The notes beneath the pieces were generated by a model. That model had not been told where the DNA came from. It saw nothing but the letters and a program-made list of their open reading frames with translations, and ran no database searches. Both the position numbers and the translations under genes were made by a program. This document shows, one piece after another, positions 54,095 through 64,000 of a stretch of DNA of 64,000 bases (the first letter of the stretch is position 1; every line of letters starts with the position of its first letter). Source of the stretch: Closterium sp. NIES-65 (Eukaryota; Streptophyta; Zygnematophyceae; Desmidiales; Closteriaceae); the NCBI GenBank assembly GCA_948144175.1, contig CANXME010000407.1, positions 26,001 through 90,000 on the forward strand, read 5' to 3'.

Positions 54095-55918
54095 ACGCTC
54101 GTAGAAGATGACGTCGCAAGCGTGAGCGATTTTCTGACTGAGGAGGTCCCGCACGATCCACGCCTTGTACTCGTAACTGATGCCGAGGTGGATCCCCCAG
54201 CGAGCGCGGCTGGCGAATTTGCCGATGGTTGAGGTCGGCGGGCGGTATTGAACCATGCACCCCCATACGCGCAGCATGGAGGTATCCCCTTTGGTCCCGG
54301 TCCATTTGACGTGCGGGGACAGATTGCCGGTGATGGCGGTGGTCGAGAGTAGGTTGTGCACCCGTACTGCGTGGTGCATTGCGTAGGTCGAGTAGATCGG
54401 CGGCAATTCCGACTGCTTCATCGGCGCGCGCACCTTCGTCATTAGCGTGCGGTTCGTCCGCTCAGCTACGCCCTGCTGCTGGTGCGCGTAGGGGAGAGAA
54501 ATATGGTGCTCAATCCCCTTTTGCATGAGGTAGGTTTGCATCTGGTTGCTCCTGAATTCTGTCGCGCTGTCAAATTGCCAGATTTTCAACTTCTTCCCAG
54601 ACTGTCGCTCTGCGTGCGCCAGCCAGATGCGAAACACCTCGTAGGCTCTGTCGCGTGACTCCACGTTCACGACCCACACGTAGCGCGTTCCAGCGTCGAT
54701 AAAGGTGAGCGTGTACATTTCGTCCTCGGTTCCGCAGTGCCCCACGTTCAGGAAATCGCTGTACGCCTTGTGTAGCTTGGGGTAGCGATTCCTTCCAGGT
54801 TCGAGCAGCGGGAACGGTTGGTGGCTCAGCGCAGCTTCGGGGCAGACGGTGCAATTGCGCGGATGTGTCGCGCCTCTCACTTCGGAGCCATCAGGGCGCA
54901 GGAGTGCGCCAGGAGCGAAGACGCCTGCGTCGATGCAGTTTTTCAGCTTCGCACGTGAACGGTGTCCGAGGCGCTGGTGCCAGAGAGTATCGTCAGCGCG
55001 AAAGCCGGAGGTGCGTGTGTAGCGTGCGCGTGCTTCCTCAGGGTCTTCGTCACGTACAGGAGCAGGTTCTGCTGCTACTCCCTCTGCTTCTTCTTCTTCC
55101 AGCGCGGTGGTCAGCATCAGCGCCAAGAATTCTCTGTCACGAATCTTAGAGAGCGGAATGTTGGTCCCGGGGATCGTGCCAAGTACGAACGCCGGTTCGC
55201 GTGGCTTAGGGGCAGGTCCGTAGACGGTGCGACGCGGGGTTGACGGCTCGTTGCCCCAGATGATGGAGTGCGCTCGTCCAATCTGCCTGCGGGGAAATGT
55301 GCACGATTCGTAGTGCAGCAGGATGTCTCGCGTCTCGCGATCCGTGCTGAGGTCGACGCTGCAGTCCATGAGCTGTGCGGCGGACAGGAGGTTGAAGCGC
55401 AGGTTCTGGACGATCAGCACATCGTTAAGCGTGATGTGCGTGCGGCTTCCACGTGCTTTGAGTACGACAATGCCTTGTGCGCTTGCGCGCAGGCGTGTGT
55501 TGTTCCCCACAGTGACGTAAGTGACTGTAGGGGTGGGGACGATGTTGGATATGTAACGCTTGGAGCCCACCATATGCTGGCCGCAGCAGCTGTCCAGGTA
55601 CCAGGTGTTGTAGCGCTTGTTGTCGTCACGTGCGAGCAGCGCCAATCGCGGTGTGACGATGTGCGGGGCGTCGAACTTCAGAAATTGCTCGCGCGAGAGC
55701 CAATCAAGTGGCGCCACCCGCATGTCTGGTATGTGCGGGGGACTTTCAAGCAGCGGGACTGGGAGGTTCCAGTCCTGGTCGTCGTCGTCGTTGTAGTCGC
55801 GGCGCGGGCTGAACGGGTTGTTGCTGGTGAACGTGCCGATGGGGTGCGGTGCTGGCTCAGGTGAGGGTGAGCGAGCACAGCGACAACGTGACTCGCCTGT
55901 CATGGCCATGTTGCTCAT
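54095..55918 (-). pseudogene. Copia protease and integrase
   Basis: Protease core is WYLDSCCGQHMVG, with Cys in place of the usual Gly after the catalytic Asp-Ser. The integrase zinc region reads LWHQRLGHRSRAKL...CTVC. The core holds LTFIDAGTRYVWV, WQFDSATEFRSNQM and AHQQQGVAERTNRTL, so the catalytic D, D, E are present. The frame ends at element D. It is in a different frame from gag. Confidence 0.92.
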
Positions 55919-55960
55919 GACGTTGCGCGTAGGGGCAGTTGATGGCTGCTGCTGTTGATG

Positions 55961-57136
55961 CTAAAAGGTTGAGTTCAGATTGCGCGCGGGTGGGGGTTGA
56001 TACCCTTGGGCTGGACGCACGTCGCCTCGTGCGTCTTGTCGGCCGGACCAGTTGCTCGGATTGGTCTGGCGAGGGCGAGATCGGAACTTACATCGATCCG
56101 CCAAATGCCCGAAGTTTCTGCAGATTTTGCAGTAGAGGCGCAGCGGTCGTCGCTCTTCGTTGTTGTCGGCGTAGAAGGCGAGCTGTTCGCGTTCTCGTCG
56201 TAGCGCTGGTCGCTGCTGATCCATATCTCGTTGTTCGACGAGGAGGGCGGCGCAAAGGGCGGCCTCCGAGATGACCCCCTGCTGTCGGAGGAGCGCCTTG
56301 CAGGGCCGCCACTCTGGGCCAAGCCCTTGAAGCACAATGTTCACGAGGATTTCCTCGGAAATCGAGCTTCCCAACTTCACGATTTGATCGCGAAGGCTCC
56401 GATAGTGGTTGATGTAGCTGTTGACCTTCTCCCCTGAGGTAATCTTAGTTTCCAGCAGTTGCTGGAGTAGTCGGCTTGAGGAGACGGAGTCCTTGGGCTG
56501 ATACACGCCGTTCAGGTGGCGCCAAGCGTCGAGGGCTGGGGCAGTAGATGTCTTGTATGAACGAATGTTCAGCTGCTCCGCCGGCGACATGTTACGCAAA
56601 AGAATCCCGTACGCCATCAGGGACTCGTTATAATAGCGAGTCCTTGCGTCGTCGGTGTCCTCAGCAGGTCCCGAGTAGCTCCCGTCGAAATAATGATAAA
56701 TCTGCGCGTTTTGCAGCAGCAGCTCCAGCTCGAAGCTCCAAGTGTAAAAGTCTCTGCCGTCAAAGCACACACTTGTCTTTATTTTTGATATGCTCAAAAA
56801 CCTTGATTGCGCGGAGAGAATTGCTTCATCGCTGGGACAGGGAGTCTTGGGGGTTGAGCCGTTCGTATCTAGGGAGAAGCCTTGCTGGGCGGAGTTTTGG
56901 CCGTTTGGGGCCGGTTGAGTGGGTTGGGAAGAAGTTCCCACATCGCCATTCCGCAATGTCTGGAGCCCTTGCTCCATGCTCGTGAGTCGCTGAAGCAGTT
57001 GTGCAAGGACGGCGGAGGGAATCGTCGTCGTTTCCTCGTTTGTCGCAGCCGGGTTGGGCTGCGCTTCAGCCGTTAGATTTGTCTGACCTCTAGATCCTCC
57101 GGCCATTCTTACACGTGATCGTGTGCCGGACGCCAC
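55961..57136 (-). pseudogene. Copia gag
   Basis: 391-codon frame from MASGTRSRVRMAGG. It contains the UBN2-like gag region (FDGRDFYTWSFELELLLQN, LDAWRHLNGVYQPKDSVS, INHYRSLRDQIVKLGSSI, GLGPEWRPCKALL) and one CCHC knuckle (CKICRNFGHLADRC). It stops 43 bp before the pol frame; Copia elements usually encode one polyprotein, so this is a frameshift or stop in this copy. Confidence 0.9.
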
Positions 57137-57199
57137 TTTCCGAATGTCGCAGACTTCGGAGATGGCGGTGCGAAGGATTCCTGAGTCGCTCTCATACCA

Positions 57200-57619
57200 T
57201 GCTGGAATCAGAAGTTGATCGTGGCCTAGGATCTACTCAGGAAGGTTCGCATACAGAGAAGTGGTGTTGGTGGGCCCTTGACCTCAATAACAGAGTGAAT
57301 GTAAAATGCTTGAGATGATTAAGACATGCAAATACAACGATATAAATAAGAGTACAGGGGAATATGAATCGACCTAGCTAGCCATGTACTCTAAGGGGTA
57401 AATTCCCTTATTCAAATACATTCCCAACTGTGCGGCGCGAATAGTTACGAAACTGTTCCCGCTGAAACCATCCTGCCTGCAGCTGCCTGATGCTGTCTGC
57501 TCCGACGGTTCAGATGCGTTCCAACCGTCTGACGCTTCGCGTTCATTCGCGATACTGCGTGCTTCTCTTTGCTGTGGTGAGGAGTGCACAGTAATGTTCA
57601 AGTATTACTATTTGTAACA
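57200..57619 (-). repeat. 5' LTR of the Copia element
   Basis: Partner of 49330-49749; primer site lies directly to its left (plus-strand gctctcatacca, 57188-57199). Confidence 0.93.
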
Positions 57620-57624
57620 AACCC

Positions 57625-57754
57625 GATGTATGCATGCTATTATCAACTCAGTCATTTACATTCACTCTAACCTGAGATTTAAACTTCCGCTGCAACACTA
57701 CTCTGCGATCAACCCTGAGCGATCCATCGCTAAGTCCCATTTGGGATTGTAACA
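57625..57754. repeat. Solo LTR, right part
   Basis: Continuation of 49050-49329; ends gattgtaaca followed by the target duplication caaac (57755-57759). Confidence 0.8.
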
Positions 57755-57840
57755 CAAACAAATTACCCTAGCTTCCTACAGTGTGAAGTCAACTCCACAC
57801 AATCCAGTAGCCCACGTAGTCCATTCGCCAAACCTGCTGC

Positions 57841-58190
57841 CGAACCACCACCAGCAGCAGCAACCCTGGATCTGGTTCGGCAGCATCCGAACCTGTGAGT
57901 GGTGCTGCAGTGTCTAGGCAGGCTGCGCCAGGTGGCAGTGCTTGATTTGACGGGGAATCCTGTGTGTCAGTGGGATGGGTATCGGGAACTGGTACTCTCC
58001 CTGCTGCCACAGCTGGTGCTCTTTGATGGGGGCTCTGTGTGAAGCAGCGCTGCTGCTGCTGATTTTTTAGGCGCCTCAGGAATCCTGTGTGCCAGTGGGA
58101 TGGGTATCGAGAGCTGTTTCTTTCCCTACTGCCACAGCTGGTGCTCTTTCATGGGGGGCCTGTGTGAAGCGCTGCTGCTGCTCTGTTGCT
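57841..58190 (+). pseudogene. Duplicated 3' end of RGTA (two tandem fragments)
   Basis: 57841-58055 matches the last exon of RGTA (about 38398-38610): cagcagcatccgaacctgtg-like start, gtggcagtgcttgatttgac, then gggggctctgtgtgaagcag at the stop. A second shorter copy (58080-58190) repeats aatcctgtgtgccagtggga through gcctgtgtgaagc. Neither has upstream exons, and an early stop (gtgagt replaces gtggac) interrupts the first. Evidence of segmental duplication of the RGTA 3' region. Confidence 0.88.
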
Positions 58191-58615
58191 GCTCCTGATG
58201 CAGCTGCATGAATCAGTGTCCAGTGGTGGGGTGTGGCTCCTGCCTGAAGCACTATGCTGATACGGTACAAGATCTTACGGGACCATTCTGGTACCTTAGC
58301 TTCTCCCACACTTTGGGGATTGTTACACAAGGAAGGAAGGTTCAAATATTTGTTTGAAAGTGAGGCCTTTTGCACAAGCATGGGATTGTCCCTGTTACCT
58401 CCAACCAAGACCTAAGTGGAGGTTTTTATAGCTATCACGTAACGGGCCATCAAACAAAACTCCTTTTGATGAATGGAACATTACAAAAGCATTTTCTCCT
58501 ATCCCGTGACATACAACTGCATCTAGCTGCACGTTATTTTTGTATCTCCAAGCATGAGTGGTGCTTCTGCAATGTTCCCTCACCAACCCCTGTTCTTGTT
58601 GACATGCAGTGCGAG

Positions 58616-59568
58616 TCACACCCTTCCACCCATCGTTCTCCCTGAGAGTGCCACGTCAGCACCGGAGAATCCGAGGAACAGGTCATCATTGGTGATCCCT
58701 TGGATCAACGCCAGCACATCCGCCACGTCAGCAGCTGACGCCCTCACGACATTGGCCAGCGACCAGGACACAGGGCTCATGGGCACCCACGTGCCAAGCA
58801 GAGCGAGGGCTGCTGAAGCAACAGCGGTGCCGCAGGCGTTGCCCTTGAAGATGGCCTGCGAGTCCGGGGCCTTGGTCACTCCCCCAACGAAGAGGTAGTA
58901 TGTGACCATGTAATCTGAGCCACTGCGTATGGGAGGGGAGGGATGTGGACGGTGTGGAAGGGAAGGGAACATGGTTCAACATCGAGTCAACACGAGTCAC
59001 CAGGAGTCAGCCTGGGCCAACAGGAGTCAACGGGAGTCAACAAGAGTCAACAGCCAACAGGAGTCAACACGAGTCAACAGTCAACACAAGTGACTCACAT
59101 CTTGAGGATCTGAATGTCAGCAGCGCCGGCCTGGAGAGACAGCAGGCCGTTGCATGACGTCAGCACAGCTCGCAGCATGCCTGCCGGCTGAGGCAGAAGA
59201 TTCGCGAGATTCCCCACAACGCCACCGCGCACACCGCCGTCGTTCAAACCCCCATTCAGAGCGTCGTTCACAGCGCCGTTGAGAGCGCTGTTCAAAGCGT
59301 CATCCAGAGCGTTGCTCAGCGCGCCGTGCAAGTCGGTCACCATCCCGGAGAGGGCGGACACGTTCTCGTTGAGCCCCGCGACTCGCTGCGTCACAGCCAC
59401 CAGACGTTGCCTCACGGCCGCGCGGATCGCCGCGCTCCCACTCGTGGAAGCTGCCCCAGCTGCTGGACGCAACGCGCCCGCCAAGCCTGCGCCCAAGCCT
59501 GAGCCCGAGCCAACGCCCGAGCCGAGTATCCCGGCCAGGTCATTGTTCAGAGCGGAGATCATCTCAAA
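58616..59568 (-). pseudogene. Truncated paralogue of the secreted Ala/Leu/Asn-rich gene
   Basis: Exon 3 copy 58922-58616 is 307 nt, the same length as in the complete gene, and encodes DYMVTYYLFVGGVTKAPDSQ and onward. Exon 2 copy runs from 59099 up to about 59568 and ends abruptly in ALNNDLAGILGSG. Signal peptide, exon 1 and the N-terminal half of exon 2 are missing, replaced by unrelated AT-rich sequence. An extra in-frame NALDDALNSALNGAVNDALN segment has expanded relative to the parent. The frame is still open, so decay is by truncation only. Confidence 0.85.
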
Positions 59569-60006
59569 AATCCCTATTGATTATACATACCTTTTACATA
59601 CCTTTTCTATACTCCTTGGTATGTATTTAGTAGGGGTGATTAGGCCTACTATAAAGTAGAAGTTGTCGTACCTTTTTAGTAGGGTCCATTTCCATACGAA
59701 AAGGACTAGCTATTTAGTTAGTAAATGTTCCTCATTTACATGTCACTTATATTACATTTGCTGTCCCAACATCATGAAACTGCCTCCCGTTAGTCATGCA
59801 TTTTCTGTTAAAAAAACATACATTTGCCTGACCAATTGTATGGAATCTGTGCAAATTTGGGGCTCCAATTTCTTGCTGAAAGTGACCCAGATGTTTGTAT
59901 CCGGAATGTAACCATTTGTCCATTTCCCAATTATATATAATACATAAGCTATATAATACAACAGATCCCAGCATGGCACCAACTCGGCCGCCCACATCAT
60001 CCACGT
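59569..60006. other. AT-rich stretch, no gene seen
   Basis: Distinctly AT-rich compared with its surroundings, beginning right at the truncation point of the duplicated gene. Short frames only. It may be the junction of a deletion or an insertion that removed the 5' half of the paralogue. Confidence 0.5.
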
Positions 60007-63000
60007 CTACACACTATCCTCCGCATCCTCCCACTCACCCACATCATCCAGGAGATCACGCTCCATGGTGGCATCACTGTTGTTGGAACCCGTCTTCTTC
60101 TTCTTGCCTTTCTCGGGCTCCACCTGGGCATACTCGAACAGGAGAGCAACCGCCTTCTTCTCGGCGGCATCGGGGTCAGCCCCATCGGGAACGAGGTCGG
60201 GGAACCCGCTGCCCGAGATCACCACAGTCTCGGTGGGTCCAAACACCCACCCCTGATACTGCTCCGACCATGCAGGAAGCTGGTCATCCGGAGACTCCTC
60301 GAGGGTCTTGCGAATGGCCGCCTTCACCTTGCGGTGGTAGCAGGCAATGTCAGCTGCATTCACATCCGCATCCGTAGGAATGCGTTTGCCACGAGCCTTG
60401 TGGTGCACCACGGAATATTCAACCTGTTACAACGGGGGAGTGCAGATTAAAGGGGAAAGGTAGTGTTGGTTAGGCAAACTGGACATGGCAGGCAGGTGGG
60501 AGGTGATAGAGCACAAAAGGCATGCGATGACACCTCCACTCCACGTTCCTGAGGGGTGGTGAGCAGGGAAAGGGATGGGCAGCATTAGGCAGAGTGCAAG
60601 TGCACCGAGCAACAAGACGGGCACAAAACTGAGCCCCTCTATGCTCTTGCCAGCATAAGGGGTGGTTGGAGTGGAGAGGGGCAACATGGGAGAACGGTTG
60701 ATGCATGAAGTATGGAGTGCAACACGCTGGGCATGGAATCAACGCCCTACAAGCTTCTGCCAGTGTGGCAGGAAATGGGCAGGGTGGCATGGGAAACAGG
60801 GAAGGGGGAAAAATGGGGAGAAGGAGAAAGAGGGGAGATTAGGGGATGGCGGAGGAGGCAGGGAGGGGCGGGTGGGGTTATTTAATGGTGCCGCTCATCA
60901 CTGCGAGCTGCAGGCTGCCTCCTGACTCGCCCAGTGAGAACTCAAAGGGGGACTGCCCGTACCTGGGGTTCGGGAAAGGAGAAAAAAGGCGGGAGGGAAT
61001 GGGGAGAAAGGGCCGGGGAAAGAGTGCAGGAAGCAAGGGTTGGGGTGGGGGAGGGGGAAAAAAGGGGGAGAAGGAGAAAAAGGGGAGATTAAGGGATGGC
61101 GGAGGAGGCAGGGAGCGGCGGGTGGGGCCATTTAATGGTGCCGCCCATCACTGCGAGCTGCACCATGCCTCCTGACTCGCCTAGGGAGAACTCGAAACGG
61201 GACTGCCCGTACCTGGGGTTCGGGAAAGGAGAAGAAAAAAGGCGGGAGGGAATGGGGAGAAAGGGCCGGGGAAAGAGTGCAGGAAGCAAGGGTAGGGGTG
61301 GGGGAGGGGGGAAAATGGGGAGAAGGAGAAAAGAGGGGAGATTAGGGGATGGAAAGGAGGAGGCGGAGAGCGGCGGGTGCGGCCATTTGATGGTGCCGCT
61401 CATCACTGCGAGCTGCAGGCTCCCTCCTGACTCGCCCAGTGAGAACTCAAAGGGGGACTGCCCGTACCTGGGGTTCAGTAAAGATGAGGAAAAAATGAAA
61501 TGGGAAAAAGGGGAGGGGAGGGGGAGAGGTAAGGGACAAGAAGCGGCAGGGAGGGGCGGGTGGGGCCATTTGATGGTGCGATTGGTTGGCGGGAGGGTCG
61601 GAGGGAAGATGGTTCGAGGGAAGATGGGGCGACCAACTGGCTATGCAAGGCAATCTTCACGCAACCAATCTTACAGCTACAATTCAACACAAGAAACAAA
61701 GTGCTCGCACATGTGCAAACGTAAAAAATCACACTCATACGTACCAGATACAGCAGATAGGCAATGTGGTACGCCTTCACCACCGTAGCCGACCCGCCAG
61801 CACCCTTCTGAAATGCGTTGCGGACGATGATGTCGAAGAGCGCAGTGCCAAACGGGCGCATCGTGCCTTCAGCAAAGTGCCAGATAAGAAGCCCTCCCTT
61901 TTCTGCTCAGCACATAGATATATAAACAATGGAAACAGACATTGCAGTCATACGTTATATGGAAAGGTGGGTACTTGCTTAACCAAGGGTATGCCAAGAA
62001 CATAAGACGTATACAGCACCATGCGTAACAACTGTGGTTACCAATGCTCACGTACTGCACTTACCAAGAGGCTTGACCAGTGGTATCCCACCCTTGCTCT
62101 CCAAGTTGTATACTTGGGTCGGTGTGCGCTCCTCATCACAAATCAGCTCGCTGTAATCGAACTTCAGACGGGGATTCGCTTCGCAAACTAGCCCATAGGC
62201 GTCAGCAAAATTCCGGCGCCCATTCATCGAGATCCGCGCACGCCAATCACTCTGCTTGCGCGTTGAAGCGCCTGCCCGCGCCACGCAGTACGTCATGACT
62301 GCTACTAGCGCGGCAGCCTTGCTCTCGCCCCAAACGCCGATGAGGCACCGCATCACCACGCTTTCTGACGGGTACACGCTCGTAACGTCGTCCGGTTGGC
62401 GAAAGAACGCCACAACCACAGCAAGCTCCATTTTTTTCTGGTACATGGGAATGCGGAAAAGAATAGGGAGATTTGGAAACTTGGAAACGTGGCAAATCAG
62501 CATGCGAGAAGAACAAGTCGACTCAAAACAGAACAAGGCCAGAAAAGGAGGGGCGTGAGGAAAGGGTGAAGAGGGGATGAGCAAACAGCAATGCCCCTTA
62601 GCCATAACCCACACAAACATAACCCACCAACCCCCATTCCACACTTTCGATATGGCACTTACGTTCCATGCCTTGCCATAGGAAGGCAACTGGCGCATGA
62701 GGATCTGGTCCCTCAACGGGATACCGCTGAGTGACGTGTGCAGGACTACGTCGCACACGTTACCGTTGTTCTTCATCGTTGGATACTTCCGCTTCCGCGG
62801 CACAGCAGGGGAAGCACGGTTGGATGTCAGGCGCTGCAGCATTTCGCGTTCGGGTGTGGCGACATGAGCTTGCTGCGACGTTGGTGCTGATCGCGGCGTT
62901 CCATTGGTGCTTGGAGACCCCGAGGCATGACCCACCGCACCCCTCTCCAGGGAGCAGGACCCGTTGTTAAGTTGCAACAAAAGCGACGAAATCAGCTGTG

Positions 63001-63652
63001 ACTGCTGCTGCGTGGTTCGCTCCAACTCAGCAAGCCGCCCGTTAGCAGCCTGGTCAGATGCCGCGGCAACACCCTCCAGGGGGCTCCCAGCAGGACTTTG
63101 AGAGGGAAGCGACGCCCCATCACGCTCGGTGATGTTGTTCAGCGTGTCCTGTCGCCCGTCCCCTGCGGCACAGGAAATGAGCGTTACGGTTAAAACTGGG
63201 ATACAAGCACAAGAGAAGATCTGGAATACAAGCACAACACAAGTTCCAAAGAACAGGGCAAGAAAAATTCAAGAGCTCTTACCTTGCTTTTCCGTCTGCA
63301 GCTTCGTGCGTTCCTCTTCCTCATCATGCTCCTCATCACTGAAGTCGTCAGCATGGACTTGAACCCCCAAGGGAGCGGCATCACCAGCACCGCTAGACGG
63401 GTCAGCTGCGGCAGCAGAGGCGTTGTCAATGCCGGTGTTGCCCGCAACATCGTCGACATCATCGTTGTCATCGACGTGCTCAGAAGCGCCATCCTTGCGC
63501 GCTTTCGTGATCAGTCGGCCGCCAACAGCCTTGCGCTTCTTGACACCGCCACTCAAGCGGGTACCAAGACCCCCAGCTCCCTGCATCTTCGGGGTCAGCT
63601 TGATGGGGCGCTTGCCTGTCACCTCGCTCCGGACAGCAAGGACAGTAGCCAT
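60007..63652 (-). CDS. Nuclear-type protein of unknown function with acidic N-terminal region
   Basis: Not recognised. Inferred exons on the minus strand: 63652-63283, 63162-62663, 62437-62065, 61902-61745, three 51-nt copies (61457-61407, 61202-61152, 60952-60902), 60423-60007. Phases agree at each junction and the total is 1971 nt (656 aa). The N terminus is basic (KRPIKLTPKMQG, GGVKKRKAVGGR), then acidic (DDNDDVDD, SDEEHDEEEERTK), then a Gln/Leu helix (LERTTQQQSQLISSLLLQL). The central ordered part includes GIPLRDQILMRQLPSYG, MELAVVVAFFRQPDDVTSVYP, GRRNFADAYGLVCEANPRLKFDY and MRPFGTALFDIIVRNAFQKG. The tail is acidic with a KGKKKK cluster. The start ATG at 63652 was chosen for the basic MATVLAVRSEVTG; the frame is open further upstream. 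Could be a transposon-derived gene. Confidence 0.6.
60902..61457 (-). repeat. Three tandem copies of a 51-nt exon-like segment
   Basis: 61457-61407, 61202-61152 and 60952-60902, spaced 255 and 250 bp, each preceded by gggcag and ending gca|gtgatg. Each encodes 17 residues (SPFEFSLGESGGSLQLA; middle copy SRFEFSLGESGGMVQLA). 51 is divisible by three, so one, two or three copies can be spliced in without shifting frame. The surrounding intron sequence (gaaaggagaa, gggccggggaaagag) is copied along with them. Donor strength (gtgatg) is modest. Confidence 0.7.
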
Positions 63653-64000
63653 AGTTCTGGAGGTGGTGAAGACCGTACCGAGGAAGATAGGAACTAGGAG
63701 ACGGATGAATATGATAATAATGCCCAGCGAGTTGTGACTTAAGTAGTAGTTAAGCTGGGCGATTAGATTGAAGCTCCTACAAGCGCAGTTGATTGGCGCC
63801 AAAGGGCAGGTGAGCACTACATTTGGGCAGGTGAAATGCATGGTTGGGCAGGTGATCGGCGGCGCTTGGCAGGTGTATTGATGTTCTGCTAGCAGGTGAT
63901 TGAGAGCCTAGGCAGCTGAAAACGCCACCTGCTACGAGCACTGCTATCTGTTGAGAAAGTCTGGGCATGGAATAGGTTCGACATCTTGTCAATATACGAG
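63653..64000. promoter_or_regulatory. 5' flank of the unknown gene with five CAGGTG motifs about 21 bp apart
   Basis: CAGGTG hexamers (E-box type; CACCTG on the gene strand) start at 63807, 63828, 63849, 63870 and 63893: spacing 21, 21, 21, 23 bp. This is 155-241 bp upstream of the chosen ATG, a plausible promoter position. The flanking gggcaggtga is repeated too, so a short tandem duplication is an equally good origin. Confidence 0.5.

Larger units (their letters stand above)
49330..57619 (-). mobile_element. Ty1/Copia LTR retrotransposon, inactive, nested in a solo LTR
   Basis: 420-bp LTRs at 49330-49749 and 57200-57619 begin tgctg and end gtaaca. Gene order on the minus strand is gag, protease, integrase, RT, RNase H, the Copia order. 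Primer site left of the 5' LTR is tggtatgagagc. Putative target duplication is imperfect (aactc at 49325-49329, aaccc at 57620-57624). Element D is inserted in pol. Frame breaks between gag and pol and near 51190 make it non-autonomous now. Confidence 0.94.

Noticed and set aside
49325..57624. Perfect target duplication for the Copia element
   Set aside because: Flanks are aactc and aaccc, one mismatch; reported as imperfect rather than exact.
1..64000. tRNA, rRNA or other structured RNA genes
   Set aside because: No cloverleaf or rRNA-like segment was recognised by eye; a covariance-model scan would be needed to exclude them.

Overview
The window is eukaryotic nuclear DNA from the green-plant lineage, most likely a streptophyte (non-seed plant or charophyte-grade alga). 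Three things support this: a plant-type Rab geranylgeranyltransferase alpha gene starting MHGRPR, an EXORDIUM-family gene, and LTR retrotransposons whose primer-binding sites resemble initiator tRNA-Met (tggtatcagagc). Species is not determinable by eye. Genes are intron-rich and surrounded by an unusual load of tandem repeats.

Layout. 1-2651: a decayed zinc-finger/transposase-like gene (minus strand), split by a small non-autonomous LTR element (841-2191). 2652-4878: remains or terminal exons of a proline-rich gene with tandemly copied exon-like pieces. 6083-7955: an EXORDIUM-like gene whose signal-peptide start is cut off by one in-frame stop. 9955-38593: a 28.6-kb, eight-exon gene for the Rab geranylgeranyltransferase alpha subunit (1011 aa; the reconstruction keeps frame over all seven introns). 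Its third intron holds a 20.46-kb satellite of a 23-bp unit, 889 whole units with no net insertion or deletion. Every exon has one or more degenerate copies beside it in the introns or flank, often about 120 bp apart. 39062-40560: a convergent three-exon gene for a secreted Ala/Leu/Asn-rich protein of unknown function (399 aa).

41397-57754 is a nested retrotransposon cluster. A Ty3/Gypsy chromovirus (41397-48998, TSD aacgg) carries two small non-autonomous LTR elements (43249-44054, TSD gttgg; 46407-47895, TSD cggtt). A solo LTR (49050-49329 plus 57625-57754, TSD caaac) is split by a Ty1/Copia element (49330-57619), which is itself split by a fourth small element (51719-54094). The small elements share terminal motifs but carry different GC-rich tandem repeats inside.

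57840-59568 is a partial second copy of the 3' end of the Rab enzyme gene plus the 3' part of the convergent secreted-protein gene, so the locus was segmentally duplicated before or around the time the transposons arrived. 60007-63652: a minus-strand gene of unknown function (about 656 aa in my model) containing three tandem copies of a 51-nt exon-like segment.

All splice sites were inferred by eye from GT/AG signals and phase bookkeeping; no alignment or transcript data were available. The very long forward reading frames inside 13509-33972 are an artefact of a stop-free 23-bp monomer and are not genes.
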